Of a stretch of DNA of 64,000 nt, positions 11,810-21,720 are shown in pieces. Made by a program: the position numbers and the translations under genes. The DNA is taken from contig OV884059.1 in NCBI GenBank assembly GCA_930367215.1, forward strand, positions 249,053,803-249,117,802, written 5' to 3'. Numbering within the stretch: the stretch's first letter is position 1; every line of letters starts with the position of its first letter. The notes under the pieces are model-generated. The model saw only the letters and a program-made list of their open reading frames with translations, made no database searches and had not been told where the DNA came from. This DNA comes from Pollenia angustigena (lineage: Eukaryota; Arthropoda; Insecta; Diptera; Polleniidae).

Positions 11810-12074
11810 GTGCTGGTTCACACAGGTCAAGTTTGACTCTTCAAGTCTCGAGCTTTTAGGAGAGAGGGGTAAAGAGAATGGAAAGGGGTACTTACTTGAC
11901 CGTACCAGTCAGTTTTGTTTTTTTCTTTTCTTTTTTCATCCGTTATATAATAAAAAGCTACAAAGTTGAAGGAAAAGAAAACAAAAATTAATTTTGTGCA
12001 TGAACGTGAACGCAAGTTCAAAAGAAAATTCAAATAAAACTGTTCAAGTAAACTTGACCTGTGTGAACCAGCAC
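11810..12074. mobile_element. Small inverted-repeat element (265 bp), AAA target duplication
   Basis: Same family as the element at 11546: ends GTGCTGGTTCACACAGGTCA and the complement ACCTGTGTGAACCAGCAC. AAA flanks both sides, and the empty site is present at about 62962-62966. A 3-bp duplication fits PIF/Harbinger-like elements, although the target is not the usual TWA. Confidence 0.85.
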
Positions 12075-12107
12075 AAATCAGCTGTTTTCTTGAACTTAAA
12101 TTGAAAC

Positions 12108-12890
12108 AACGTGCGCAAAGATAGCGTCGATAGTTATCCACGAAAACGCAAAATTGAATTGGTGCTTTTGGGGGATGAATAAAAAATGGGAATTTAATGC
12201 TTTTGGGAATTCAAAATTTAGGAATTAAAGAATTAGGGTGTTCGAATAAAAATAAGAAATTGTAATTTAAAGTAAATAATAACGGAAAAATTGAGTAAAA
12301 AATTAATAAACAATAATAAAAATATAATATATATACATATATGTATGTATATATATATGTATAAAAATAATTAAATGAAGTGTATTTATAATTAAAAACA
12401 AAAATTTTTACTTAAAATTAAAAAATACCTTCTTTTCAAAAAAAAAAAAAAAAAAAAATAACAAAAATATAAAGTATGTATTAATAACACCGAATTTGTT
12501 TTTAATTTTTTTGGGGGTAAGAGGTAACTCCAAGGAAGAACCTCTAGTTTTCCAGAAATCTGGTTTCGGGTAACATTAAGGAAAAAACTGTTAAAATTAC
12601 AAAAACTAAGGAACAGTTTTCCAGAAATCTGGGTTCCTCCAAAATGGTCAGTAAAAACTGGTATTTAATTTTTAAGGGTGTTACAGGTAATGTCAAGGAA
12701 AAAACTGCATAGATTATGAAAGAATATAAATCGCTTTCCGAGCAAAAAATCTAAGGAACAGTTTTCCAGAAATCTGGGTTCATTTAAACTGGTCAGTAAA
12801 AACTGGGATTTCATTTTTAAGGGTGTTAGAGGTAACGTCAAGGAAAAAACTGCATAGATTATGAAAGTTTTTTCCTTGACGTTACCTCTA
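12108..12890. mobile_element. Left arm of a foldback element with tandem repeats
   Basis: The outer 440 bp (from AACGTGCGCAAAGATAGCG) is the inverted complement of the right arm's outer part at about 22680-23122. The inner part holds about two copies of the 159-bp repeat (words GTTTTCCAGAAATCTGG, GGTAACGTCAAGG) that occurs six times in the right arm. At 12827-12890 the arm turns round into a hairpin (TAGAGGTAACGTCAAGG with its complement). An AT microsatellite lies near 12330-12365 and a long A-run near 12440. Confidence 0.8.
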
Positions 12891-13119
12891 AAATATTATT
12901 GAAAATGTACAAGCAAGCTAACAAATATACAATTAGATAATTGTGGGTATGCAAGGCTACATTTTTTTTATATAGATTTTAAATACGTGTAGTAATAAGC
13001 AGTAAATTGTTCATAAATTCTTTTTTTCTTATTTTTTTCTAAGTTTTTGCTGCCTATAATCAAGTTTTGTTATTTGCCTGTTGCCGTTGACCCTGTAGGA
13101 AATGTGTATAAACTCAACA
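12888..13119 (-). mobile_element. 3' LTR of the BEL/Pao element
   Basis: A direct repeat of 21481-21720, starting TGTTGAGTTTATACAC on the minus strand. This copy seems to have lost its last few bases where it joins the foldback repeat. It lies just after the end of the pol polyprotein. Confidence 0.75.
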
Positions 13120-13149
13120 TTTTCCCCGCCTTGAAAGTTGGCTTTCAAA

Positions 13150-13633
13150 ATATTTTACTGTTCAACAGGAAGTTTGCAGATTTTGGTGATAGCTCTCTTA
13201 AATGTTCCATCGGTGGTTTTTACAGTGACAACACGAACGACTCCGTCATTACCTGAATTACATTCAACAACTCTCGCAAGTGGCCATTTAAGTGGTGGAG
13301 TATTATCCTCATTGAGCAATACTAAATCATCAACCTTTAGATTTACCTTTGTTGTTGTCCATTTGGTCTTTGTTTGTAAAATCTTATCTTATAAGATATT
13401 CGTTTCGCCATCTGTCCCAGAACTGTTGTTGTATCCATTAAATAACTTGATACCTTTTTAATGAGGTTGGATTGCAAGTAAGTTCTGTCTGCTCTGGAAT
13501 GGTGGTTAATAAACGTCCAACTAAAAAGTGCGCTGGTGTTAGTGGTCGAAGATCACTAGGATCTGAAGAGAGAGGTGTCAGAGGGCGACTTTTAATTATT
13601 GCTTCTATTTGACAGCATACTGTATGAAGGTCA
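13150..13633 (-). pseudogene. BEL/Pao C-terminal domain after integrase (DUF5641-like), broken
   Basis: Minus-strand frames read the conserved motifs SRPLTPLSSDPSDLRPLTPA and HFLVGR near 13520-13600, and PPLKWPLARVVEC with a KICKLPV terminus near 13160-13310. These are typical of the domain that follows integrase in BEL/Pao polyproteins. At least two frame breaks lie between them (around 13380-13450). No known catalytic role. Confidence 0.78.
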
Positions 13634-14350
13634 TCATAAGTTAAAACTAAATTTCCAACTGCGCGCCGCAGGTAATGCTATGCTTGCTTCGCAGCACAAT
13701 CCGCCAAAGTGTGGGGAACGAGGGGGTATATATTTCCAAATTATACCTTCTTGGCAACATACCTTTTGAACCATTTCATTATGACTTTCAGTGAAGAAAC
13801 ATTGAAGTAAATTTCTGAGTTCTCTGTTTGCTCCAATGAAATTTGTCGCGTTATCCGAATATATCACCGAACATCGTCCTCTTCTTGAAATGAACCTTTT
13901 GAGGGCGCTTATGAATGCCGCAGTGGTCAAGTCGTTTACCAATTCGACATGCACAGCCTTTACCGAAAAGCAAATGAATATTGCTAAATAAATTTTCTTG
14001 GGACCGCGACCTCGAATCTGGGAGGATACAGAAAATGGACCACTGTAATCAACTCCTGTAATTGAGAAGGGGAACGATTGCTCTACACGGTGGACAGGTA
14101 GAGACCCCATTACTTTGGTTTCAGTAATTGGACGGCAACGGTAACATAAAACGCAATTATGAACAACCTTTTTGATTACGTGTCGCCCGTTTATTATCCA
14201 AAAATTATCTCTCAGAATATTATGAAGCGTCAATGATCCCGCGTGTAAGTTTTTACGGTGGTAATATCCTATGATTGTGTTAACGAATGGATGACTACTA
14301 GGTAGAAGTATCGGATGTTTGGTTGAAAAAGGCAATGACGAATTTCTTAA
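13634..14350 (-). pseudogene. BEL/Pao integrase, truncated
   Basis: The frame contains an integrase zinc-binding domain (HRKNLHAG near residue 26 and CVLCYRC near 61) and the core aspartates in GVDYSGPF and YSDNATNF. The region of the third acidic residue (PHFGGL, then CEA) is shifted relative to the usual family motif, consistent with a small indel near 13670-13690. The upstream VGGRL(R)NSSLPFSTKHPILLP motif is recognisable across a frame break at about 14340. It would have joined element cDNA to the genome. Confidence 0.82.
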
Positions 14351-14700
14351 TCTTCCACCTACCCTTAAGACTCCCTAGTAAAGCTGCACATAACTCCAAT
14401 CGTGGAAGGCTTATTTCTTTGCTTGGCGCTACCCTTGATTTGGCGCATATCAAGTTGGAATTTCAATTATTGCCATCTTTAGTAACTGCATAAATACATG
14501 CACCAATTTAAGCTAATTGCAAATTTGTTCCCATTCGGAAAATACATCAAAAGGGACGCTTTCATCCCATTGCAATTTTAATTTCCAAAGAACTTGCATC
14601 AAAATTTTACATCGTACAATAAGCGGATTGATAAAACCTATTGGATCAAAGAAGCTGGCCATATGTGACAAAATTGATCGTTTTGTTACATTTTGTTTCT
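14351..14700 (-). pseudogene. BEL/Pao RNase H remnant with internal deletion
   Basis: The end of RT reads SILSHMASFFDPIGFINPL and then LWKLKLQWDESVPF until a stop near 14515. A short RNase H piece follows (RVAPSKEISLPRLELCAALL, about 14385-14445) and runs almost directly into the integrase leader, so most of RNase H appears deleted. The two pieces are in different frames. Confidence 0.7.
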
Positions 14701-15892
14701 GTTGTTGAAGGGATACGAGAAATTAAATATATCATCAGAAGGAGACGATTTTAGACCCAACGTTTTTATATATTGAATGTCTTCTACCATAACTACAGTT
14801 TCACGTTCTGACTGTTGTACATCGTGTAAAATGAGTTCGCTGTTAGATGCGAATTTTCTAAGGTGAAAGCCACCAATCTTCAAAAGCGCTGTTACCTGTC
14901 GTTTTATCTCGATTACTTCATTTTCCGAGTTGCCTCCAGTCATTAAATTATCGACATAAAAATCTCTAAGTGTTACGGTTGCCTCCATAGGGTAATTGCT
15001 TGTCTCTTCCTTTGCCAGTTGCTGAATACATTTGGCGGCTAAATACGGGGCGCAACTTGTGCCATAAGTGACAGTTTGCAATTCGTAAGTAAGAGGATCG
15101 TTTACATTCTTCCTCCACAAAATGCATTGCCACTTTTTGTCGTCATCATCGACCAAAATTTGCCTGTACATTTTGGCAATATCTGCCACTAAAACAAATT
15201 TATAATACCTAAAACGAATTAAAATAGTAAAAACATCATCTTGAAGAGTTGGGCCAACATAAAGCTGATCGTTTAGCGATTTTCCATTTGTTGTGGTACA
15301 CGATGCGTCAAACACTACTCGAAGGCGCGTTGTACTGCTCTCTGGTTTGACAACACAGTGATGGGGAATGAAATAGCGAGAATTATCTGTAGCTATTGGT
15401 CTCATGTGATCTAGTGAACGGTATTCATCTAAAAATTCAATATATTCTCTATGAATACATTTATTATGAGCAAACCTTGCTTCTACATATGCAAATCTTC
15501 GTTGTGCAATTGGTCGAGACTTGCCCAAATCTGGCGGTACCACCTTAAACGAACAATAAATTTGTTTGTGATGGGACACCTTTTAGTAGTTGCTTTAAAA
15601 AATAGTTCACACGCGGCTTCTTCGGTGGATAACGTTTCCTTTTTACTTGTTTCAAAGTTTTCAATATTCCAAATCGAATCCAAAACGATTGCAATAGATT
15701 CTCTAATAGGGGCTCATTTGGTGCCAAGGCTTGCCGCGTGTATTTAATTGGTTTAGTTTCTGGTGAACATACATTGTTGCTGTTTTCTACCACGAGAACA
15801 GCTGCCCTTTGTTCATTCATCAATTGATATAAATTTTTCGTTTCAATTTCTTTGCTTGGATAATCGGTCTTTGCAGTTGATCCTGACACGAC
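14686..15892 (-). pseudogene. BEL/Pao reverse transcriptase, frameshifted, active site changed
   Basis: Overlapping frames (14686-15579, 15483-15683, 15545-15904) cover the segment from protease linker to RT. Motifs include YFIPHHCVVKPES, LRVVFDAS, SLNDQLYVGP, VADIAKMYRQI (motif A) and TYGTSCAPYLA (motif B). The catalytic box reads YVDN rather than YVDD, so the second aspartate is lost. Frameshifts near 15560-15680 separate the LLENLLQSFW region from the core. Upstream continuity is broken at 15892 by the hAT-type insertion. Confidence 0.85.
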
Positions 15893-17004
15893 TAGGCTTG
15901 CCAATAATAAAGTATTGTACGTTATTTCGAGTAATTGTACTCAATACTTTATGAGAATAATAAAGTACGCGAAAATACTTTATTTCGCATGATTAGCTTT
16001 ATCTAGAATTTAAAAAAGATTCAGGTTATATTAGTTTATTAGTCATAAAAGTATAATACTTATTGTACAAGTTTTTTTTTAGAAAAACTAAAGAATTAAT
16101 ATTAGTCAGGGCCATTTGTTATGTTTTTTATATAGGCAGGACGATTTTTCGAAAAAAAAAAAATCTGACAGCACTATTTCATTTCTTTGTTTTGTTTGAG
16201 TACAATAGCTGCCTATTTTTAAAACACGAGTGCAAAACTCTTTCAAATTACTGCCTGCCATTTCTTAAGGGGGCTCCCATACAAAATGTTTAATACAGAA
16301 CAGAAATATATTGAATAAAACGTACCATAACAGCCGAGGAGTGGCCTTAACAATTTCTGGAGACATAATTGCCCCTTTTCACCACTTCTTAAGGGGCTCG
16401 CATACAAATATTGCGTTTTATGAAATTTGTAAATTAATTAAAATTTTTCGATTTTTGTGTATAAAATCAAAAGTTGTTAACAGATTTTAATCATTTATAG
16501 CTTGTTTTGTTTGAAGCTTTGTTTTGAATACTTATGTCTGGAAAAAATTACAAGCATAGCTGTAATTTTTTATACATTTTTAACAAACAAAAATTTCGAA
16601 ATATTGCAAACAATTATTTTTGTTGCCAAAAAAAAAAAAAAAATTATGTTTCTAAAACGACTGCGCAAGTTAGAAACAAATTTAACGTTTTAAGGAAATT
16701 TTATTGCGGGTTTTCGTTTTTTCTTTAGGTTTTTCAATAAACTGAACCGTTTTTGAACCGGTATTGGATTCAGCGTACCCGAATTGGGTTATAGCGCCAG
16801 TTGCCCGGCTTGTCTGAAGAAAAAGTGTCAAATTCTAGCACAGTGTAATTGTTTGATAAAACTCGCGAAAAGCAGTAAAAAACATTTTTAAATATAACAA
16901 TAAAAAGAAATTAATTGTACTTTATATTTATACTGTGTACTTTTTTTTCTTAACCTTTAATAATCAATGTACTTTAATTGCAACCAAAAAAGTTGGGAAC
17001 CCTA
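15893..17004. mobile_element. Non-autonomous hAT-type element (1112 bp)
   Basis: The ends are TAGGCTTGCCAA and, inverted, TAGGGTTCCCAA. An exact 8-bp duplication GACACGAC flanks it (15885-15892 and 17005-17012), as is standard for hAT elements. It splits the Pao pol between the protease/zinc part and RT. The interior is AT-rich with no transposase-like ORF. Confidence 0.9.
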
Positions 17005-17012
17005 GACACGAC

Positions 17013-17830
17013 CCATCCTAACTTTGTTTTTATTAAATTTGGCTGATTTTTCACCTTTATTCTTCCCACCATAAGAAGATCCCAAAACAAATTGACACCA
17101 AGAAGTAGATCAACAGGTCCTGTACGTTGAAATGTTTATCGGCAAGTTTCAAATTGGCAGGTATGTTCCATTCTGAAACATTTACTTAGTGTTGAGGATG
17201 ACATGATGAAATTGATGAGATAACGATTACATCCAGTGTAGGGGCATATCCAGATGTTAATGATCTTGCTGTAAAACTGCATGCACAAACAGAATTCGTG
17301 CCACCTATGCCGCAAATGTTGATATTAATCTTTCTACGTGGAAGGCGTAAACGTTGTGCCATCCGTTCTGTAATAAAATTAGACTGAGAACATGAGTCAA
17401 GTAGAGCTCTTACCATCATAGACGTGCCACTTGGGGAGCATATTTCAATCATTGCGGTGGCTAGAATTATGGGACTGTTACCTTCAGCTACTTGCAGATA
17501 AGAGATGTTGCTTGAATCGTCAGAAGTTACCTCAGTCTGTGTTGCTTCTTCCAATGACTGGTTCTCTTTGTGCAGTAAAGTGTGATGTGTTGTATTGCAT
17601 TTTTGACATCTGTTTAAAGAAGGACAAGAGCTTGCGATATGACTTACCCCAAGACAGTTCAAGCATAATTTTAAACGCTTTACAATTTTAAAACGATCAG
17701 GGACGTTCATGTCAACAAATTCAAACGACACATTTTGATTTGATGATACGTAGGATGCTGTTTGAGGATTTGAAACAAACGAGCGATTGCTTCTATGTGG
17801 TAAGTGACGAATATTTTGTGTTGCCAAAAC
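17013..17830 (-). pseudogene. BEL/Pao Gag zinc knuckles and protease, partial
   Basis: The ORF at 17186-17827 carries two knuckles: CLNCLGVSHIASSC (about residue 54) and CQKCNTTHHTLLH. A retropepsin-like segment ALLDSCSQSNFI (about 138) follows, where DSC stands in the position of the usual DTG/DSG, then ITERMAQRLRLP. The frame ends at 17186; 17013-17185 carries further degraded pol up to the hAT-type insertion. The upstream border is an ATGGCTAAAAA-type simple repeat at 17845-17910. Confidence 0.78.
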
Positions 17831-17844
17831 TTGGGGACCAAAAA

Positions 17845-17915
17845 TGGCTAAATTTACGGAAAAAATGGCTAAAAAATGGCTAAAAATGGGCTAAAAAATG
17901 GTTAAAAGCTTTTTT
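17845..17915. repeat. Short tandem repeat (ATGGCTAAAAA-like)
   Basis: About five imperfect copies of a 10-12 bp unit (AAAATGGCTAAAAA) lie in a row next to element F copy 2. Confidence 0.65.
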
Positions 17916-17955
17916 AAATAAAAACACATTAAAATTTAATAACAAAACAGATATA

Positions 17956-18661
17956 CAGGCATGTTCTGAAATCACGGTGATTTCAAATCACGAACGATTT
18001 TGAAATCGCCCGAGAAATATTTTGGTGTTCTGAAAATCACGAGATTTTTAATTTTTAGTCGTGATTTTCATTGTTCTAAACCACGAGAAAACAACTGTGC
18101 GCTTCTTTTTAAAATGTTGCCATTCATTTAGGATGTATGGCTGCCATTTTCATTTATTTTTTACCTTCGTATATTAAAATTTAACCAATCAAACTTCATA
18201 ATTATCGTTTACTCTTAGTTTTTTTTTTAACAAATTAATTAAATTTTTATTTTTAATGTTTAATTTAATTGAAGAAATTAGTCATATGCTAAACGACTTT
18301 AAGACTTCTTTGCTCTGGCAACCATTGACAAAAAGTAAAGCACGACCAATGTAAACGAAACTAAAACAGCATTTGCAAAAAATACAGCGGCTTCTTAAAT
18401 TTGTAAATTTAAAGGTCCTTCCGTGTAAAATAATTAATTTTAATGCAAAAACAAATCAAGGACAGATCATTTAATGTGTATGTGATAATTTTATTAAAGA
18501 TTTCAAAACAAAAATGCTTAAAAAACTTCAAGTGATTTGAAATCGTCATGCTGTTAGCTAACCGGTTTTAAATCACGAGATTTCAAAAATGTTTGTGGGC
18601 AGAACACCTTTTTAGTGATTTCAAATCACTTTACGAAAAAGTGATTTTCAGAACATGCCTG
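17956..18661. mobile_element. Inverted-repeat element F, copy 2 (706 bp)
   Basis: Ends CAGGCATGTTCTGA and its complement, with ATA on both sides as a 3-bp duplication. It is collinear with the copy at 3694-4388, with only small indels and substitutions. It is inserted in the decayed gag region of the BEL/Pao element. Confidence 0.86.
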
Positions 18662-19296
18662 ATAATTCATTTAAAGTTGTTTACGATGAGATTGTGAGTT
18701 AAGAACAATTTGTTAAATAAGAATAAACGTAAATTAATATTAAAATAAATTATTATAATTAGTATTGTGGTTATTTTGTTGAACTATTTATGGTTTTTAA
18801 TCCAAATTTTTAATATTTTTAATTAGGCTTAAGTTCATCAAATTTAATTTTCATTAAATTATTTTTATGAAGAAAGGAATTTTACAACATGAAAATTAAT
18901 TAAAATTTACTGATAATTTTTCATTCTTGACTCAATCTGGGCTCGAACCCAGGCGTTTTTACGGACATGTTACCCTGACATGTTTCGATTGCAACCACTC
19001 AATCTCCTCAGAGGGCTTGCCGTTTAACACTCGCAGCCATCGACGACTGCTGACGTCATTAGTCAAACATCAATCCTTAAACAAAATTGTATTTAACCTT
19101 TGGTAGATCGAAATTTGCTTTGAATGATTATCTATTTTAATTTATTTTACATGTTCTTCCTTTACCTCTGTTTTTTCGTACTTTTGTCAAGAATTCTTCT
19201 TTTCTTTTAAGGTCTTAAGGTTGATAAATCCTCCCAGCTAGGCAACATAAATGTAGATGCGGAGTTGATTGTGGAAGGGGACTCAATTTAGATCAG
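18662..19296 (-). pseudogene. Decayed gag middle region of the BEL/Pao element, with tRNA-like relic
   Basis: Mostly unreadable AT-rich DNA. Near 19218-19246 the minus strand reads LPSWEDLST, a Pao Gag motif, confirming that gag once continued here. A tRNA-like sequence lies at about 18930-19010. Confidence 0.5.
18930..19010 (-). ncRNA. tRNA-like sequence (possible tRNA pseudogene or SINE head)
   Basis: The minus strand has a D-arm-like GATTG-AGTGGTTG-CAATC hairpin, a CATGT-CAGGGTA-ACATG hairpin at the anticodon-arm position, and a B-box GGTTCGAGCCC in a CTGGG/CCCAG stem. The acceptor stem does not pair and the loop lacks the invariant U33, so a functional tRNA is unlikely. Confidence 0.35.
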
Positions 19297-19617
19297 GGGG
19301 TCTACTCTCTATTGCGATGCGAAAACAATTTCGATGCGAAAGCTAAATGCCAACTTGGTACTCTCTACCACTATCGCAAAATTTTATGAAAATGAAGCGA
19401 TAGTTGCAATAAAAATTAAAGATGGCGCGGATTTACAGTAGTGAAATGCCAAAGTGTGTAAAAATATTTGAAATTGGAAAATTTAATAAAATAAAATGAT
19501 GATTTACGAAAAGAAAAAAATAAAAGATGCGAAAGTCACATGCGCAAACGAATTGAAGAGTACCAATCGCTAGATTTGCTACAATTTTGTTTCGCATCGC
19601 AATAGAGAGTAGCCCCC
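19297..19617. mobile_element. CAG-flanked inverted-repeat element, copy 1 (321 bp)
   Basis: The ends are GGGGTCTACTCTCTATTGCG and, inverted, GGGGGCTACTCTCTATTGCG. CAG occurs directly outside each end (19294-19296 and 19618-19620). It interrupts Pao gag. The subterminal word TTGCGATGCGAAA is shared with the 24028-24839 element. Confidence 0.85.
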
Positions 19618-20441
19618 CAGGATCGAGTTATTAGGTGAAGGATAATGCTATCGGCAATTTTTGTTGTTGTAGCAATTGATTCCAAAGCACGCATGCTAGC
19701 GTTTACATTGTCGATAAATAAACGAAACACTGTCACACTTGGTTTGTTCACCTTTTGAATGTTAAAAAGTTCAAGCAAATGGGATTGAAATAGGTGTCGT
19801 TTGTTATTGTTTCTACCCTCAAGAATCCCGAGTGCTACTGCGTAATTTTCCGCCGTAACTTCTAGTGATTGTATTAAACGTGCAGCACTATCTTGCAAAC
19901 AAGATTTTAAATACTGAAACTTACTGACTGGGGACAGTTCTTGGGTTTCGTGAACAAGCAGACAAAACATGTTGTAAAATTCCATCCAGTCTATATAATT
20001 ACCGCTAAACTTTGACAACTGAAGTGTCGGCAAAACAGGACGCTGGGAACTAATTGGTTGAGTTATTATACGCGTACTGGACAGAGGCATTTCTGAGACG
20101 TTACCGCGATACAACGCTAGACGTGTCAAGATTAAAGATTTTATTTTACAGTAATCGTCTTCAACAGTACGACGATGAGACTGACTAATTTCTGATTCAT
20201 CTAGCATCTCCAATTCTAACTGAATCTTTTCAAACGATTCTAATTGGCGTTCCAATAATGAGAGCTTGACTTCTAGCTGAAATGTTGACATATTATTCAA
20301 ACCATTAATTCTTTCCTTCATTGTCTTAAAGTTGGACATGATTTGTTCTCGCTGCAAAGCTCTTGTGCGAATATTTCCAGTACCACCATAGGTACACGCT
20401 GCTAAAGTACAAGGACTCGATTCATCGTTATCACCAGCCAT
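19618..20441 (-). pseudogene. BEL/Pao Gag N-terminal part
   Basis: ATG at 20439-20441. About 270 codons are open until the CAG-flanked insertion. The region has a coiled-coil-like N-terminus (residues 45-95) and then the Pao gag capsid motif LQLSKFSGNYIDWMEFYNMF followed by FQYLKSCLQDSAARLIQSLE. These place it in the family of gag domains annotated as DUF1759. The C-terminal 26 codons of the open frame come from the inserted element and are not gag. Confidence 0.85.
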
Positions 20442-20564
20442 AGGTTTGTTTTACTACATAGTATATGATGTATATGTTTTACGTAGATCCGGTTCGAAGG
20501 ACCGTGGACGAACCAGGAGCTTTTTCCTGGCGCAAAGCAAATTTTTACCGGTTGACACCTAATT

Positions 20565-21410
20565 TCCAGAGACGCATCAGTATTAGCATGCACTCTGGAT
20601 ACTCAAAAGCTAACAACTATCTATGAAACCGCACTATCCGTAGGCCTAAAGATAAACATGGGCAAAACAAAAACAATGCGCATGAATGTTAACAACGAGC
20701 AAAGGTTTACTATACAATCCCATCAACTTGATGATGTGGAATCTTTCTGCTACCTTGGTAGCATATTCGACAGGAGTGGTGGCTCTGGCGCAGATATCTC
20801 CAGCCGAATAAATAAAGCTCGTCAATCATTTGGGCAACTAAATCCTGTGTGGAACTCGTCATACATGTCACGTCGTACAAAGCTAAGCCTGTTTAATTCA
20901 AATGTAAAATCCACCTTGTTATATGGATGCGAGACGTGGAATGCAGCAACTCGAGACATACAAGCCATACAAGTTTTCATAAATAAATGTCTACGCAAGA
21001 TTCTGCGGGTATACTGGCCCTCAACAATTTCCAACACTCGACTGTGGTCAGAAACCAACCAACAACCGATTCAAAATGAAATCCGCAAGCGAAAATGGTC
21101 CTGGATAGGTCACACTTTGCGAAAACCACCAGAAGATATAGCAAAACAAGCTTTAGAGTGGAACCCACAAGGCAGTCGCCGTTCAGGACGTCCATCGCAT
21201 ACCTGGAAACGCCAGATAACAATTGAGATGTCCAAACTAAACCTAAATTGGAATGAACTTAAACATCGAGCATCGGATCGAGAATATTGGAAGCAACTTG
21301 TTTTGGCCCTATGCTCCTTGTAGGAGTTTAAAGGAACTAATATATAAAGCAAATTTTTAAGCAACTTTTTCTACCACTGTAGAAAAAGCATGTAATCAAA
21401 AAAAAAATAC
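20565..21410 (+). pseudogene. LINE 3' fragment: RT palm end and C-terminal domain
   Basis: A plus-strand fragment, opposite to the surrounding BEL element. The frame reads VGLKINMGKTKTM (about 20640), ESFCYLGSIFDRSG, LLYGCETWNA (about 20925), WIGHTLRKPPEDIAKQAL and RRSGRPSHTWKR, ending at the TAG at 21321-21323. This is the thumb and C-terminal region of a non-LTR RT. The 3' end with an A-run is near 21400. The 5' part, including the active site, is missing (5'-truncated copy). Clade not certain. Confidence 0.8.
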
Positions 21411-21480
21411 AAATGATTTAATAAATTCAAATACAGTTTTATTAAACTTCACTTTTCGACTGTAACAATATATGTAGTCC

Positions 21481-21720
21481 CTAAAATATTATTGAAAATG
21501 TACAAGCAAGCTAACAAATATACAATTAGACAATTGTGGGTACGCAAAGCTACATTTTTTATATAGATTTTAAATACGTGTAGTAATAAGCAGTAAATTG
21601 TTCATAAATTATTTTTTTCTTAATTTGTTTTAAAGTTTTTGCTCCCTATAATCAAGTTTTGTTGTTTTTGTTATTTGCCTGTTGCCGTTGACCCTGTAGG
21701 AAATGTGTATAAACTCAACA
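21481..21720 (-). mobile_element. 5' LTR of the BEL/Pao element
   Basis: A direct repeat of 12888-13119, with one 8-bp difference (GTTTTTGT) near 21668. It may extend to 21472 on the plus strand (TGTAGTCCC), which would give a TG...CA-ended repeat. Confidence 0.75.

Larger units (their letters stand above)
11490..12107. repeat. Repeat block G, interrupted by two small elements
   Basis: Without its two insertions this block matches the reverse complement of 62935-63160. It includes the words CACTGCAGTTA, TTGATAGTTGTGACGTAGGC and GATGCCATCAAGAAAAAAAT. The distant copy lacks both insertions and so preserves the two empty sites. The block ends at about 12107, where the foldback element begins. 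Confidence 0.8.
12888..21720 (-). mobile_element. Decayed BEL/Pao LTR retrotransposon
   Basis: A minus-strand element bounded by about 235-bp direct repeats. The order is gag, zinc knuckle/protease, RT, RNase H remnant, integrase, C-terminal domain, which is the Pao order. It sits inside the foldback element and contains a hAT-type insertion (15893-17004), element F copy 2 (17956-18661), a CAG-flanked element (19297-19617) and a LINE fragment (about 20565-21410). All coding regions are broken. The flanks do not give matching target duplications, so rearrangement has occurred. Confidence 0.82.

Noticed and set aside
20402..20593. Minus-strand ORF upstream of Pao gag
   Set aside because: It overlaps the leader and LINE junction, and no gag or host motif is present.
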